Source: Rhizobium oryzicola | GTDB lineage: Bacteria > Pseudomonadota > Alphaproteobacteria > Rhizobiales > Rhizobiaceae | Length of the DNA: 64,000 nt | Direction: 5' to 3' | Assembly (NCBI RefSeq): GCF_030504645.1 | Contig: NZ_JAUKWQ010000004.1 | Coordinates: forward strand, 248,001-312,000 | Shown here: positions 32,489-40,108 of the stretch, piece after piece | Layout of the letters: every line of letters starts with the position of its first letter | Numbering within the stretch: the stretch's first letter is position 1 | Position numbers and translations under genes: made by a program | Notes under the pieces: model-generated | Seen by the model: the letters and a program-made list of their open reading frames with translations, nothing else | Databases searched by the model: none | What the model was told of the DNA's origin: nothing

Positions 32489-35464
32489 ATGTTTCTTGAG
32501 GGCAGTGTAGTGCAGCGCGAAATTCTAAGCCGTATTCTTAGTGCCTTTTCATCGTCGCTTTCGTGGTTGTCGCTCCGAACTTTTAACGGTGCGCTCGCAT
32601 TGATGTTTTCCTGCTTCATGGTAGGGCAGGCGCAGGCAGCGCTTTCTCAGGCCTGTCAAGATATTAACACCCAATACAGCACAACGCAGGTTTATGCCCC
32701 GCCGAGCGGACAACGCCTAACCAATGGCGGCGTTACTTTTTCTCCATTTTCTATAGGAGAAAAGATAACGGCTACAGCATCATCGACAGGAACAACGAAC
32801 AATACGAACTCGTCGACGATCAATATTTATGCCGATGACGGAAATATTTTAATACTAGACAAAGACAACAAAACATCCAATGGCGGAAACTTTAACGCCA
32901 GCAACAGCTACACGTTCAATGGCACGGAAGGGTCACGGGATATTTATCTGCTGAGAGACGCCGACAATCAGGCAGGTCAAGGTAATACCTTGACGTTGCG
33001 AGTCACATGTACCGATAGTTCGGCAGCATCAACAGACGCCACCCTGTCAACGCTTTCCCTCTCCAGCGGCAGTCTAACGCCGTCATTCACGTCTGCAACC
33101 ACCAGCTACACTGCGTCCGTGGCCAATGGTGTGACGTCTATCACCGTAACCCCAACGGTGAATGACAGCGGTGCAACCGTGAAGGTTAACGGTACGACAG
33201 TGACCTCAGGTTCTGCATCGTCCAATATTGCTCTGAATGTCGGCGCCAAAACGATCACCGTCACCGTCACCGCTGCTGATGGCACAACCACAAAATCCTA
33301 TTCGATTGTTGTCACGCGGGCTGATCAGGTGCCTGTCGCGAATAACGCGACTGCGACCGTTGCTGCAAACTCCTCGGCCAACGCCATCACCTTGAACATC
33401 ACCGGTGGAACCGCAGCTTCTGTCGCCGTCGCCACTCAGGCAAGCCATGGCACGGCAACGGTGTCCGGAACCAGCATCACTTATACCCCAACCGCTGGAT
33501 ATTCCGGTTCCGACAGCTTTACCTACACCGCAACAAATACCAGCGGCACATCCTCACCCGCTACCGTTTCCATTACTGTATCGCCGCCAGCAGCAGGCCT
33601 CACCGTCTCACCAGCAGCAGGCGCCCTTACAGCCGGAACGGTTGGCACGGCTTACAGCAAAACCGTCACCGTTTCCGGCGGGACAGCGCCCTATGATTAT
33701 CAATTTATATCTGGCTCTCTGCCGGCGGGAATTTCGATAAACTCTGGCAGTACATCCTCTAAGGTCATTTCGGGGACACCGACCGCAGCTGGGACTAGCA
33801 TCTTTACAGTGAAGGTTACCGACGCGAATAACGTGATAGCGAACGTGACCTACTCCATCACTATCGCGCAGTCAGCAACCACGCTTGCATTCTCGTCAGC
33901 GGCGGGATCTCTGACAGATGCCATGGCGGGCGAAAAATATAATCAGCAGATTGCTGTTTCGGGCGGTGCCTCACCGCTGACATTCAGTATCCTGTCTGGC
34001 AATTTGCCAAACGGGCTGACTTTGAGTCCATCTGGCGAACTCTCGGGTACGCTGGCAGCCAATACGCAGAACGATTATACCTTCACAGTCAAAGTCACAG
34101 ATGCAAATGGTGCGAATGCGACCGCAAGCTACAGGCTGAAAGTGAAGGAACGGGCTGTTACTGTTCCTAATCAGGTCGTCAATGTGCCAAGCGGCTCCAC
34201 GCCTCCCGACACTCGCCTCGACAAAACGGCAACTGGCGGACCATTCAACAACGGACAGCTTGTTTCTGTTCAGCCACCAAACGCAGGTACTGCAACCCTC
34301 ACCATGGGTGATTACGCGCAAGCGGCACCTGTGGCCCCTGTTGGCTGGTATCTGAAGTTTACTCCAACCACAGGATACTCCGGTTCGGTTGTTATTACCT
34401 TTAGCCTCACAAGCGGCATCGGCAGCAGCACTGGAACCGTGACATATAATCTCAACTACGATCCAGCCAAGGTTGCAACGCAGATCGACGGTGAAGTCAG
34501 AGACTTTGTCCAATCGCGCCAAAGCCTGATTTCATCGACGATTAAAGTTCCAGGCCTGCTTGAGCGCAGAAATGTTGAAAATGCCAGAGAACCGGTCACA
34601 ACGCGGGTTTCGCCGTCCTCCAACGGCATGACCTTGGGCTTCTCGACCAGCCTTGCGCAGATGGAAGCAGCACAAAACAACGCAAACCGCGCACCAGGCG
34701 AGGAGCTCGGTGGTATTGCTTCGTCTCCGTTCAATATCTGGCTGAATGGCACAGTGATGCTTCATAATCGGCCAGCGAACGACAGTAAGTGGGGCAGCTT
34801 TGGGATGCTGTCTGCGGGAGTTGACTATCTCATTACCGACAAGGCTCTCGTGGGGATGTCGTTCCACATGGATCGCATGACTGACCCAACCGCTGACGAT
34901 GCAAAGCTGACCGGCAATGGTTGGCTAGCGGGTCCTTACACCTCGCTTGAAATTGGCAAAGGTGTGTTCTGGGACACCAGCCTGCTTTATGGCGGGTCGG
35001 CCAATGATATTGACACCCAGTTCTGGAATGGAAAATTCGACACCCGACGCTGGATGGCAGACACAGCCATCAAAGGCCAGTGGTATCTGGACAGTACAAC
35101 GGTGCTGACACCGAAGCTGCGGGCTGTTTACTTCTCCGAACAGGTCAAGGATTATACCGTATCAAACGCCAAAGGCGATACGCTCACGCTCGACGGGTTC
35201 ACTTCGGACCAACTCCGGGTTAGCCTGGGCGGAGAAATTGCACGTGAATACACACTGAGTAACAACACAAAGCTGACGCCAAAGGTTGGCTTGACTGGCG
35301 GCTTCTCCGGAATCGACGGCTCCGGTGCCTTCGGATCGCTCTCGGCGGGCCTTTCTGTCGAAACTGCAAATGAGTGGAACCTCGATTTTAATCTCCTCTT
35401 CAATGTCGAAGGAGATGGGGACAAATCCGCAGGAGCGCAGGCCCGGGTCAGCAAGCGGTTCTGA
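32489..35464 (+). CDS. Autotransporter with Ig-like passenger repeats and C-terminal beta-barrel
   Basis: The protein of about 991 residues is predicted to be outer-membrane and surface-exposed. A long signal peptide (hydrophobic core ALALMFSCFMVGQAQA) leads into a unique Ser/Thr/Asn-rich domain. Next come a cadherin-like beta-sandwich (ATLSTLSLSSGSLTPSFTSA...ADGTTTKSYSIVVTRA) and a Big-type domain (THGTATV...YTPTAGYSGSDSFTYTATN). Two putative-Ig (He_PIG) repeats follow (AGTVGTAYSKTVTVSGGTAP and GEKYNQQIAVSGGASPLTFS). A linker precedes an autotransporter barrel of about 260 residues that ends in ARVSKRF with the terminal Phe needed for BAM insertion. ATG 32489 is used. GTG 32510 has a better site (GAGGG 8 nt upstream). 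The gene has lower GC than its neighbours and is flanked by IS debris, which suggests horizontal transfer. It is probably an adhesin. Confidence 0.82.
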   Translation: MFLEGSVVQREILSRILSAFSSSLSWLSLRTFNGALALMFSCFMVGQAQAALSQACQDINTQYSTTQVYAPPSGQRLTNGGVTFSPFSIGEKITATASSTGTTNNTNSSTINIYADDGNILILDKDNKTSNGGNFNASNSYTFNGTEGSRDIYLLRDADNQAGQGNTLTLRVTCTDSSAASTDATLSTLSLSSGSLTPSFTSATTSYTASVANGVTSITVTPTVNDSGATVKVNGTTVTSGSASSNIALNVGAKTITVTVTAADGTTTKSYSIVVTRADQVPVANNATATVAANSSANAITLNITGGTAASVAVATQASHGTATVSGTSITYTPTAGYSGSDSFTYTATNTSGTSSPATVSITVSPPAAGLTVSPAAGALTAGTVGTAYSKTVTVSGGTAPYDYQFISGSLPAGISINSGSTSSKVISGTPTAAGTSIFTVKVTDANNVIANVTYSITIAQSATTLAFSSAAGSLTDAMAGEKYNQQIAVSGGASPLTFSILSGNLPNGLTLSPSGELSGTLAANTQNDYTFTVKVTDANGANATASYRLKVKERAVTVPNQVVNVPSGSTPPDTRLDKTATGGPFNNGQLVSVQPPNAGTATLTMGDYAQAAPVAPVGWYLKFTPTTGYSGSVVITFSLTSGIGSSTGTVTYNLNYDPAKVATQIDGEVRDFVQSRQSLISSTIKVPGLLERRNVENAREPVTTRVSPSSNGMTLGFSTSLAQMEAAQNNANRAPGEELGGIASSPFNIWLNGTVMLHNRPANDSKWGSFGMLSAGVDYLITDKALVGMSFHMDRMTDPTADDAKLTGNGWLAGPYTSLEIGKGVFWDTSLLYGGSANDIDTQFWNGKFDTRRWMADTAIKGQWYLDSTTVLTPKLRAVYFSEQVKDYTVSNAKGDTLTLDGFTSDQLRVSLGGEIAREYTLSNNTKLTPKVGLTGGFSGIDGSGAFGSLSAGLSVETANEWNLDFNLLFNVEGDGDKSAGAQARVSKRF

Positions 35465-35529
35465 TATCCCTCTCACAACACTGTCGCAGTCGCGGAGGCG
35501 ACAGTGTCCAGAGCATCCGGTTCTGAACA

Positions 35530-35748
35530 GCGTTGGTGCATGGATACTTCATCGGTAGGGACGTAGTCGACTTGTGTTGAAACAACCCTGTGGATCGATT
35601 ATGCCTTTCAAGCACGACGCCTGCCGCCGTCATCGTATCGTCAAGATGAAATTCAAGGTCACGAACTGGGCGGAATACGAGGAAGGCCTTCGGCACCGTG
35701 GTAGCCGCACTCTGTGGATGACGCCGGAGGCGCTGTCGTCCTGGCAGG
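35530..35748 (+). mobile_element. IS5-type element, left-end fragment
   Basis: The sequence starts with the same end as the IS5-type copy at 30989 (GCGTTGGTGCATGGAT). It continues through the transposase start at 35601 (MPFKHDACRRHRIVKMKFKV, then TNWAEYEEGLRHRGSRTLW) and breaks off after TPEALSSWQA near 35748. Here the N-terminal coding part is in frame and less decayed than in the longer copy. It lies 66 bp after the autotransporter stop. Confidence 0.7.
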
Positions 35749-36508
35749 CTGCTGAGTTCCTTCCCGATCGCAAGATCCTTCTCTGCCACGGCGATCCGGA
35801 CCGCATCGTGGCGGGTGGCTACGAGCCATCCTTTGTCGACGCAACGTTATGTGGGTAGAGTAAGCATCCGGCGAAGGCCGCAGGTCATGCAGCCTGAGCG
35901 CCAATGCTTCGTCATAGGACTACTCCTAGCGTTTGCACTAGGACTTTCGATGTTCCCGTCAATCCCGCAAGGCGGCCCTAATTATGTGGAGGCGATGTAC
36001 GAGGATGTTGCCGAGAACGCGAAATCTGGAAGCAGCTGCTCTCCAACGCCGTGGGCGACGACGTGAATAGCGGCTCACTGATTTATATTGCGGCCTACGG
36101 GGAGGTACATGCCTCCAATATCGCTCTGTTGAAAGCCTATCGCGGCAAGGCCTGAGCGTCAGCGGGCTTTGCCCACCCCTCCGGCATCAACGCCTGCAAC
36201 AATTCGTCAACGAGGCGATGCCTTTCGAGAAGTGGACGACCTGCACAGGACTGATATCGCCGGCTTCAGGAACACTCCGTGGGAGAGGATTTCAAATCCT
36301 GCCAAAGCTCCGGAGCGGAAGTCGACGATCGGCTGAAAGGTAGGTCAGACTTCTGCGCATTCCAGCGGATTTGTCACCCGGAATTGAAGCTTTCTTTGGG
36401 ATATTGCCGCGTGCAGAAAGGCATTGTCCTTATTCATTACTTTCCTCTGCGCGATAATATCTTGGATGTGCTTGTTCGGGGTTCCTTTGCCAGGCTAAGT
36501 GCGGCGTA
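35749..36508. other. Remnant DNA without recognisable gene
   Basis: Several short open frames exist, with no start signals or family motifs that I trust. One (about 35888-36155, if a frameshift near 36020 is allowed) ends IWKQLLSNAVGDDVNSGSL... and looks like the tail of a decayed gene of unknown family. A frame at 36279-36509 ends in basic and hydrophobic residues faintly like a ParE/RelE toxin, too weak to call. The nearness to IS ends suggests rearranged debris. Confidence 0.4.
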
Positions 36509-37060
36509 ATGGAGCAACCTAATCGTCTTTGGCATCGCGTATTGTCCGGGGCGCGACCATTGCCAACGCCTCTTCCATTACGATTTCAAGGACGGCAATA
36601 TCCTCGCCTTCTTCCCATTTCCAGCCGCCTTTCGAGGTGCGGTCGTCGGGTTCGTATTCTCCGACGAAGAAATGCAGCCTTTCCGTCACGGAGCCAAGGC
36701 CCATGAAAATATCGAAGACTTGCGTTATTCGCGTATCCGAACGCCAGTTTGCACCTCGGTTTCAGCCCGAATGCGGATCTCCGGGTGCGCGTTGTCCAAG
36801 AGGGCCGGTCGGAGTTTCGATGAGAAGGTCGTCGTGCCGTTGAAGAATGCGGGTATCGGAATTGCCGCGTGAACCACGGTCCGCCGAAAACGGTCATAGA
36901 CGAGGATGGTCGCGCCATTCCCCCGGTCATAGGTTTTGCGCGATTGGTGCTGCCAACTGACATGCGCGCGCTGAAGCGCAGAAGCGGTCTTCTGCAGTAT
37001 GTACTAGTCATTGGCCAGAGTGGCGACGTGTTCGACGCGAACGCGCTGAGAGATGCTCAT
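36509..37060 (-). pseudogene. NudK-like Nudix hydrolase, decayed copy
   Basis: Read on the minus strand from ATG 37060 it gives MSISQRVRVEHVATLAND, a TAG stop, then YILQKT. Later come RKTYDRGNGATILVYDRF and LLDNAHPEIRIRAETEV. After further frameshifts, GSVTERLHFFVGEYEPDDRT and EGEDIAVLEIVMEEALAMV follow. These match the intact nudK at 38529 nearly throughout. The internal stop and at least two frameshifts make it non-functional. It is divergent from the DeoR gene, with decamer array B between them. Confidence 0.8.
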
Positions 37061-37118
37061 GGATTAACTCCCTGGCTAAAAGCACTGGTCGGTTGGCCAC
37101 GCTCTGGACATCGTGATC

Positions 37119-37158
37119 ATTGCGTGCAAAATCATACATTGGTAAGTGTTTTCGTGCA
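37119..37158 (-). promoter_or_regulatory. Decamer array B (putative DeoR operator) between deoR and decayed nudK
   Basis: On the minus strand, TGCACGAAAA begins at 37158, TGTATGATTT lies 20 bp on and TGCACGCAAT 30 bp on. It lies 58 bp before the ATG of the decayed nudK and ends 10 bp before the ATG of the divergent DeoR gene. A bound protein could therefore control both. Offsets 0/+20/+30 are identical to arrays A and C. Confidence 0.65.
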
Positions 37159-37168
37159 GAGTGACAAT

Positions 37169-37930
37169 ATGCTGACAACGGAACGTAAGGCCCTCATTCA
37201 GGAGATTCTTCGTCGGGATGGGCGTCTGATCGCCAAGACATTCAGCCAGGAATTGGGAGTGTCAGAGGATACGATCAGGCGTGATTTGCGGGAGCTTGCG
37301 AGCGAAGGTCTCTTGCAGCGGGTCCATGGTGGCGCCTTGCCGGCATCGTCAGCGGTTGCTGATTTTGCCTCGCGCGAGGGAACCGCATCCAAGGCCAAAG
37401 CAATGATAGCCCGAGCCGCTGCCCGCTTGATCCAGCCGACGCAGATAGTGTTCTTGGATGGCGGTACAACAAACATACAGCTTGCTCGGCAACTGCCCAT
37501 TGGCCTGAAGGCCACCGTTGTAACGCATAGTCCGAGTATTGCCGTCGAATTGGCGCGTCACCCCCTCGTGGATGTCGAATTGGTGGGTGGACACTTATTC
37601 AAACACTCTGTCGTGGCAGTCGGATCCATAAGTGCGGAGGCAATCGCAAAAATCCGCGTTGATGCATTCTTCATGGGAGTGACAGGTCTCCATCCTGAAA
37701 CGGGGGCGACGACAGGGAACAGGGAAGAGGCCGCTATAAAACGCCTTATTGCCCACCAGTCAGCGGAAACAATCGTTCTCGCTACGCGTGAAAAATTGGG
37801 GGCTGCCTCGCCCTACGACATCGTGCCACTGGCAGAAATCTCCACTGTGGTGACAGAATCTGGACTCGAGTCCGAAGTGCTGACGCCATTTCGAGCCGCT
37901 TCAATCGCGATCATCGAAAGCAATGACTGA
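37169..37930 (+). CDS. DeoR-family transcriptional regulator
   Basis: The 253-residue protein has a DeoR helix-turn-helix (LTTERKALIQEILRRDGRLI...GVSEDTIRRDLRELASEGLL) and a DeoRC sugar-phosphate-sensing domain (FLDGGTTNIQLARQLP, VELVGGHLFKHSVVAVG, FFMGVTGLHPETG). The open frame extends to 36869, but the conserved protein begins at ATG 37169. It is divergent from a decayed nudK and upstream of an intact one. The 40-bp decamer array between it and the decayed copy is repeated at the other nudK promoters, so it is the likely regulator of nudK and of itself. Its effector is presumably a phosphorylated sugar or nucleotide sugar. Confidence 0.85.
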   Translation: MLTTERKALIQEILRRDGRLIAKTFSQELGVSEDTIRRDLRELASEGLLQRVHGGALPASSAVADFASREGTASKAKAMIARAAARLIQPTQIVFLDGGTTNIQLARQLPIGLKATVVTHSPSIAVELARHPLVDVELVGGHLFKHSVVAVGSISAEAIAKIRVDAFFMGVTGLHPETGATTGNREEAAIKRLIAHQSAETIVLATREKLGAASPYDIVPLAEISTVVTESGLESEVLTPFRAASIAIIESND

Positions 37931-37931
37931 G

Positions 37932-38143
37932 CAAAGCGGCTCCACCTGCGAGGCGTCGCCGCCATCCTTATCCGTCATGAGGTGAGCGATAATATCGCCG
38001 CTGTCGGCATTGAGTGCCAGGTGTAGTTTGCGCCAACCCCTGCGGGATTTGACACCATGCTTTTCCTATAGCCATTGGCCAGCGCCGTTGACCTGCAGCC
38101 CTGTGCTATCGATCAATACGTGGACGGGCGCTTTCGCGGTCGG
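37932..38143 (-). mobile_element. IS5-type transposase, central fragment
   Basis: The minus strand reads SAKAPVHVLIDSTGLQVNGA and, after an in-frame stop, KHGVKSRRGWRKLHLALNAD and SGDIIAHLMTDKDGGDASQV, the central DDE region of the IS5-type transposase seen at 30989. Neither end of the element is present. It abuts the deoR stop and a LysR fragment. Confidence 0.7.
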
Positions 38144-38382
38144 CGCTCGCGTCGGAGACGTTCCTGATCCGCAACACGGGTGCCGGGCCGCAGCTCTTTG
38201 AGCATGTCGTGTGCCGGATGGCCGAGCGGAACCGATCCGCCCGTGTGCGCCGCTGCGACGTGAGCCGGGATACGCTGATGCACATGGCTGCAGGATTGCA
38301 GCCGCAGGTCCGCAACATCGTGTCCTCCGATGCACCGATCTCCTTGCTGAACGGTTTGGCGATCCGCCGTCCGTCAGGATAG
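38144..38382 (+). pseudogene. LysR-family regulator, C-terminal fragment
   Basis: The plus strand reads TFLIRNTGAGPQLFEHVVCR and RRCDVSRDTLMHMAAG, which matches the effector-domain core of a common LysR subgroup (GTGPQ...DVGRDTLMHMVA). After that the sequence is degenerate, with a stop near 38382. No DNA-binding domain is left. It is bounded on the left by an IS5 fragment. Confidence 0.5.
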
Positions 38383-38432
38383 AGGACGTGTTGAATTAGC
38401 CCCTTGCGCTCGGAAATCAGTATTCCTCAAGA

Positions 38433-38472
38433 TGCACGATAATCATTGACTCTGCATGAAATTGCATGAAAA
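38433..38472 (+). promoter_or_regulatory. Decamer array C (putative DeoR operator) before intact nudK
   Basis: TGCACGATAA (38433), TGCATGAAAT (38453) and TGCATGAAAA (38463) give offsets 0, +20 and +30. A TTGACT hexamer (38446-38451) lies inside the array, so a bound protein would block RNA polymerase. The array ends 56 bp before the nudK ATG. Confidence 0.65.
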
Positions 38473-38528
38473 TATGATCCGTGTCTAGCGGGCGAATGGC
38501 CTGCTCTTCAAGTGACGAGGGAACTGGC

Positions 38529-39113
38529 ATGAGCATTGCTGACCGTGTAAAGATAGAGGAAGTCACCGTCCTGTCGGACAATTGGTATGTCCTGAAGAAG
38601 ACGGTCTTTGACTTTCAGCGGCAGGACGGCAGTTGGCAGCGTCAGTCGCGTGAAACCTATGATCGTGGAAATGGCGCGGCCATCCTACTTTACGATCCCG
38701 AACGTCGCACGGTGATCCTCACCCGTCAGTTCCGCTACCCTGCCTTTGTCAACGGACATGACGACCTTCTGATCGAAGTACCCGCCGGATTGTTAGACGA
38801 CGCCGAGCCCGAAGTTCGGATTCGGGCGGAGTTGGCAGAGGAGACGGGGTTTCATGTGAACGAGGTGCGCCAAGTTTTCGATGCCTTCATGAGCCCGGGT
38901 TCGGTGACCGAACGGTTGCACTTCTTTGTTGCTCGATATCAGCCGCAGGATCGCCTTGCCGATGGCGGTGGTAACGCCGATGAGGGCGAGGATATCGCTG
39001 TCTTCGAGATCACGATTGAGGAGGCGCTGTCGATGATGGCGTCGGGCGAAATCCGTGACGGAAAGACCATCATGCTTCTGCAATACGCAGCCATCCACTT
39101 GTTCGCGGCGTAA
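38529..39113 (+). CDS. nudK: Nudix hydrolase, NudK type (GDP-mannose/nucleotide-sugar pyrophosphatase)
   Basis: The 194-residue protein matches the NudK subgroup. RETYDRGNGAAILLYDPERR precedes VILTRQFRYPAFVNGHDDLL. The one-residue-short Nudix box GLLDDAEPEVRIRAELAEET has the metal-binding ELAEE. Then come SPGSVTERLHFFVARYQPQD and EIRDGKTIMLLQY. E. coli NudK hydrolyses GDP-mannose and related nucleotide sugars and has the same shortened box. ATG 38529 has GAGGG upstream. The longer frame starts at a GTG without a site. It has its own promoter with a decamer array and probably answers to the DeoR regulator at 37169. One decayed paralogue and one stub are nearby. Confidence 0.85.
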   Translation: MSIADRVKIEEVTVLSDNWYVLKKTVFDFQRQDGSWQRQSRETYDRGNGAAILLYDPERRTVILTRQFRYPAFVNGHDDLLIEVPAGLLDDAEPEVRIRAELAEETGFHVNEVRQVFDAFMSPGSVTERLHFFVARYQPQDRLADGGGNADEGEDIAVFEITIEEALSMMASGEIRDGKTIMLLQYAAIHLFAA

Positions 39114-39186
39114 AGCTGAACGCGTCAGAACCCATCTGTCGTGTCTTCGACTCGATTTTCGCTCCGTCGCAAGCAAACGGTGATCA

Positions 39187-39202
39187 GAATAGCTGACTAT
39201 TC
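39187..39202 (+). terminator. Small hairpin after nudK
   Basis: GAATAG-ctga-CTATTC is a perfect 6-bp stem about 75 bp after the nudK stop. It is AT-rich and has no U-run, so it is a weak candidate. Confidence 0.3.
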
Positions 39203-39362
39203 TCCATTGGGAACAGTCAGCGGGACAGCCAGGGCATCCTCATTGGTATCGAGAAACGAGAATTGATCAGCGCAGGGGGCGAAAGCGTATGTGGCGCCAA
39301 GGGGGGCGTCTGGCGTGATGCAAGCCCTCACGCGTTGATTGATATAGTGATCTGCCGCTGCT

Positions 39363-39913
39363 CAGCGGGCCGACTGGGTGACAAGTTGCATCTCGACGAG
39401 GCCGTCGTTTCGATCGGCGGCACGAGGCACTGGCTCTGCGGCGCCGTCGATCAGGACGGTTTCGTCCTGGAGGTTCTGGTGCAAAGTCGCCGCAATGCCA
39501 AGGCGGCTAAGCGTATGATGGGCAAGCTATTGAAGCGCCAGGGCCGCGCGCCGCGCGTGATGATCACCGACAAGCTTCAAGCCTAAGCCGCCTCAAAGCG
39601 ACAGATCATGCCGGGTGTCGAGCGTTGCCCCACAAAGGCTTGAACAATCGGGCGGAGAGTCCCCATCCGCCAATCCGAAGACGAGAACGGATGATGAAGC
39701 GCTTCAAGTCTGAGCGCCATCTGCAACGCTTTGTCTCTATCCATGATCCGATCGCTAACCTGTTCCAAATCCCCTGACACGAAATCTCCTTCAGCCATCA
39801 TCGCGAACTGCGTTCAGAGGGAATGAACCTGTGGGCAAAAATCGCTCGAGCATGAACCGCCGTGGCGAAGCGCGCTACGACTGCCGCGCGCCCATTAAGT
39901 TTACGATGCCGGC
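39363..39913 (+). mobile_element. IS6-family transposase, frameshifted, with 3' end
   Basis: LGDKLHLDEAVVSIGGTRHW, AVDQDGFVLEVLVQSRRNAK and RQGRAPRVMITDKL identify an IS6-type DDE transposase. The frame stops at 39586, and homology continues in other frames to HHRELRSEGMNLWAKIARA near 39855. The N-terminal HTH part is missing. The last 140 bp match the remnant at 30193-30333. The element end at about 39913 joins the tail of a gamma-glutamyltransferase gene. Confidence 0.75.
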
Positions 39914-40043
39914 GGGCGGCTTCGAGATTGTACGGACTGAAGACCCGATCGCCGGCGCACAGGTGATCCGCATCGACTGGGAAAACGGCACGCTCACCGG
40001 CGCATCGTTATCCCGTAAGGACGGCATCGCGCTCGATCTTTGA
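39914..40043 (+). pseudogene. Gamma-glutamyltransferase family, C-terminal tail fragment
   Basis: The last ~42 codons read GGFEIVRTEDPIAGAQVIRI, DWENGTLTGASLSRKDGIAL. They are nearly the same as the end of the intact gene at 19132-20727, with a 48-bp identical stretch, and are followed by a good terminator. The rest of the gene is gone, replaced by the IS6 end. It shows that a second GGT-like gene once stood here or that the region was rearranged. Confidence 0.8.
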
Positions 40044-40052
40044 GCTACTGTC

Positions 40053-40092
40053 ACCCCGTCAAGGCCTGTTCCTCAACGGGGTGGTTTTTTTG
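40053..40092 (+). terminator. Rho-independent terminator after GGT fragment
   Basis: An 8-bp stem CACCCCGT / ACGGGGTG with a 16-nt loop is followed by G and seven Ts. It probably is the old terminator of the lost GGT-like gene and still protects the convergent chemoreceptor gene. Confidence 0.8.
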
Positions 40093-40108
40093 AGTGCCTG
40101 TTATCTTG

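Noticed and set aside
36279..36509. Possible ParE/RelE-like toxin
   Set aside because: Only a faint similarity at the C-terminus, no antitoxin partner, no good start. It is not enough to call.
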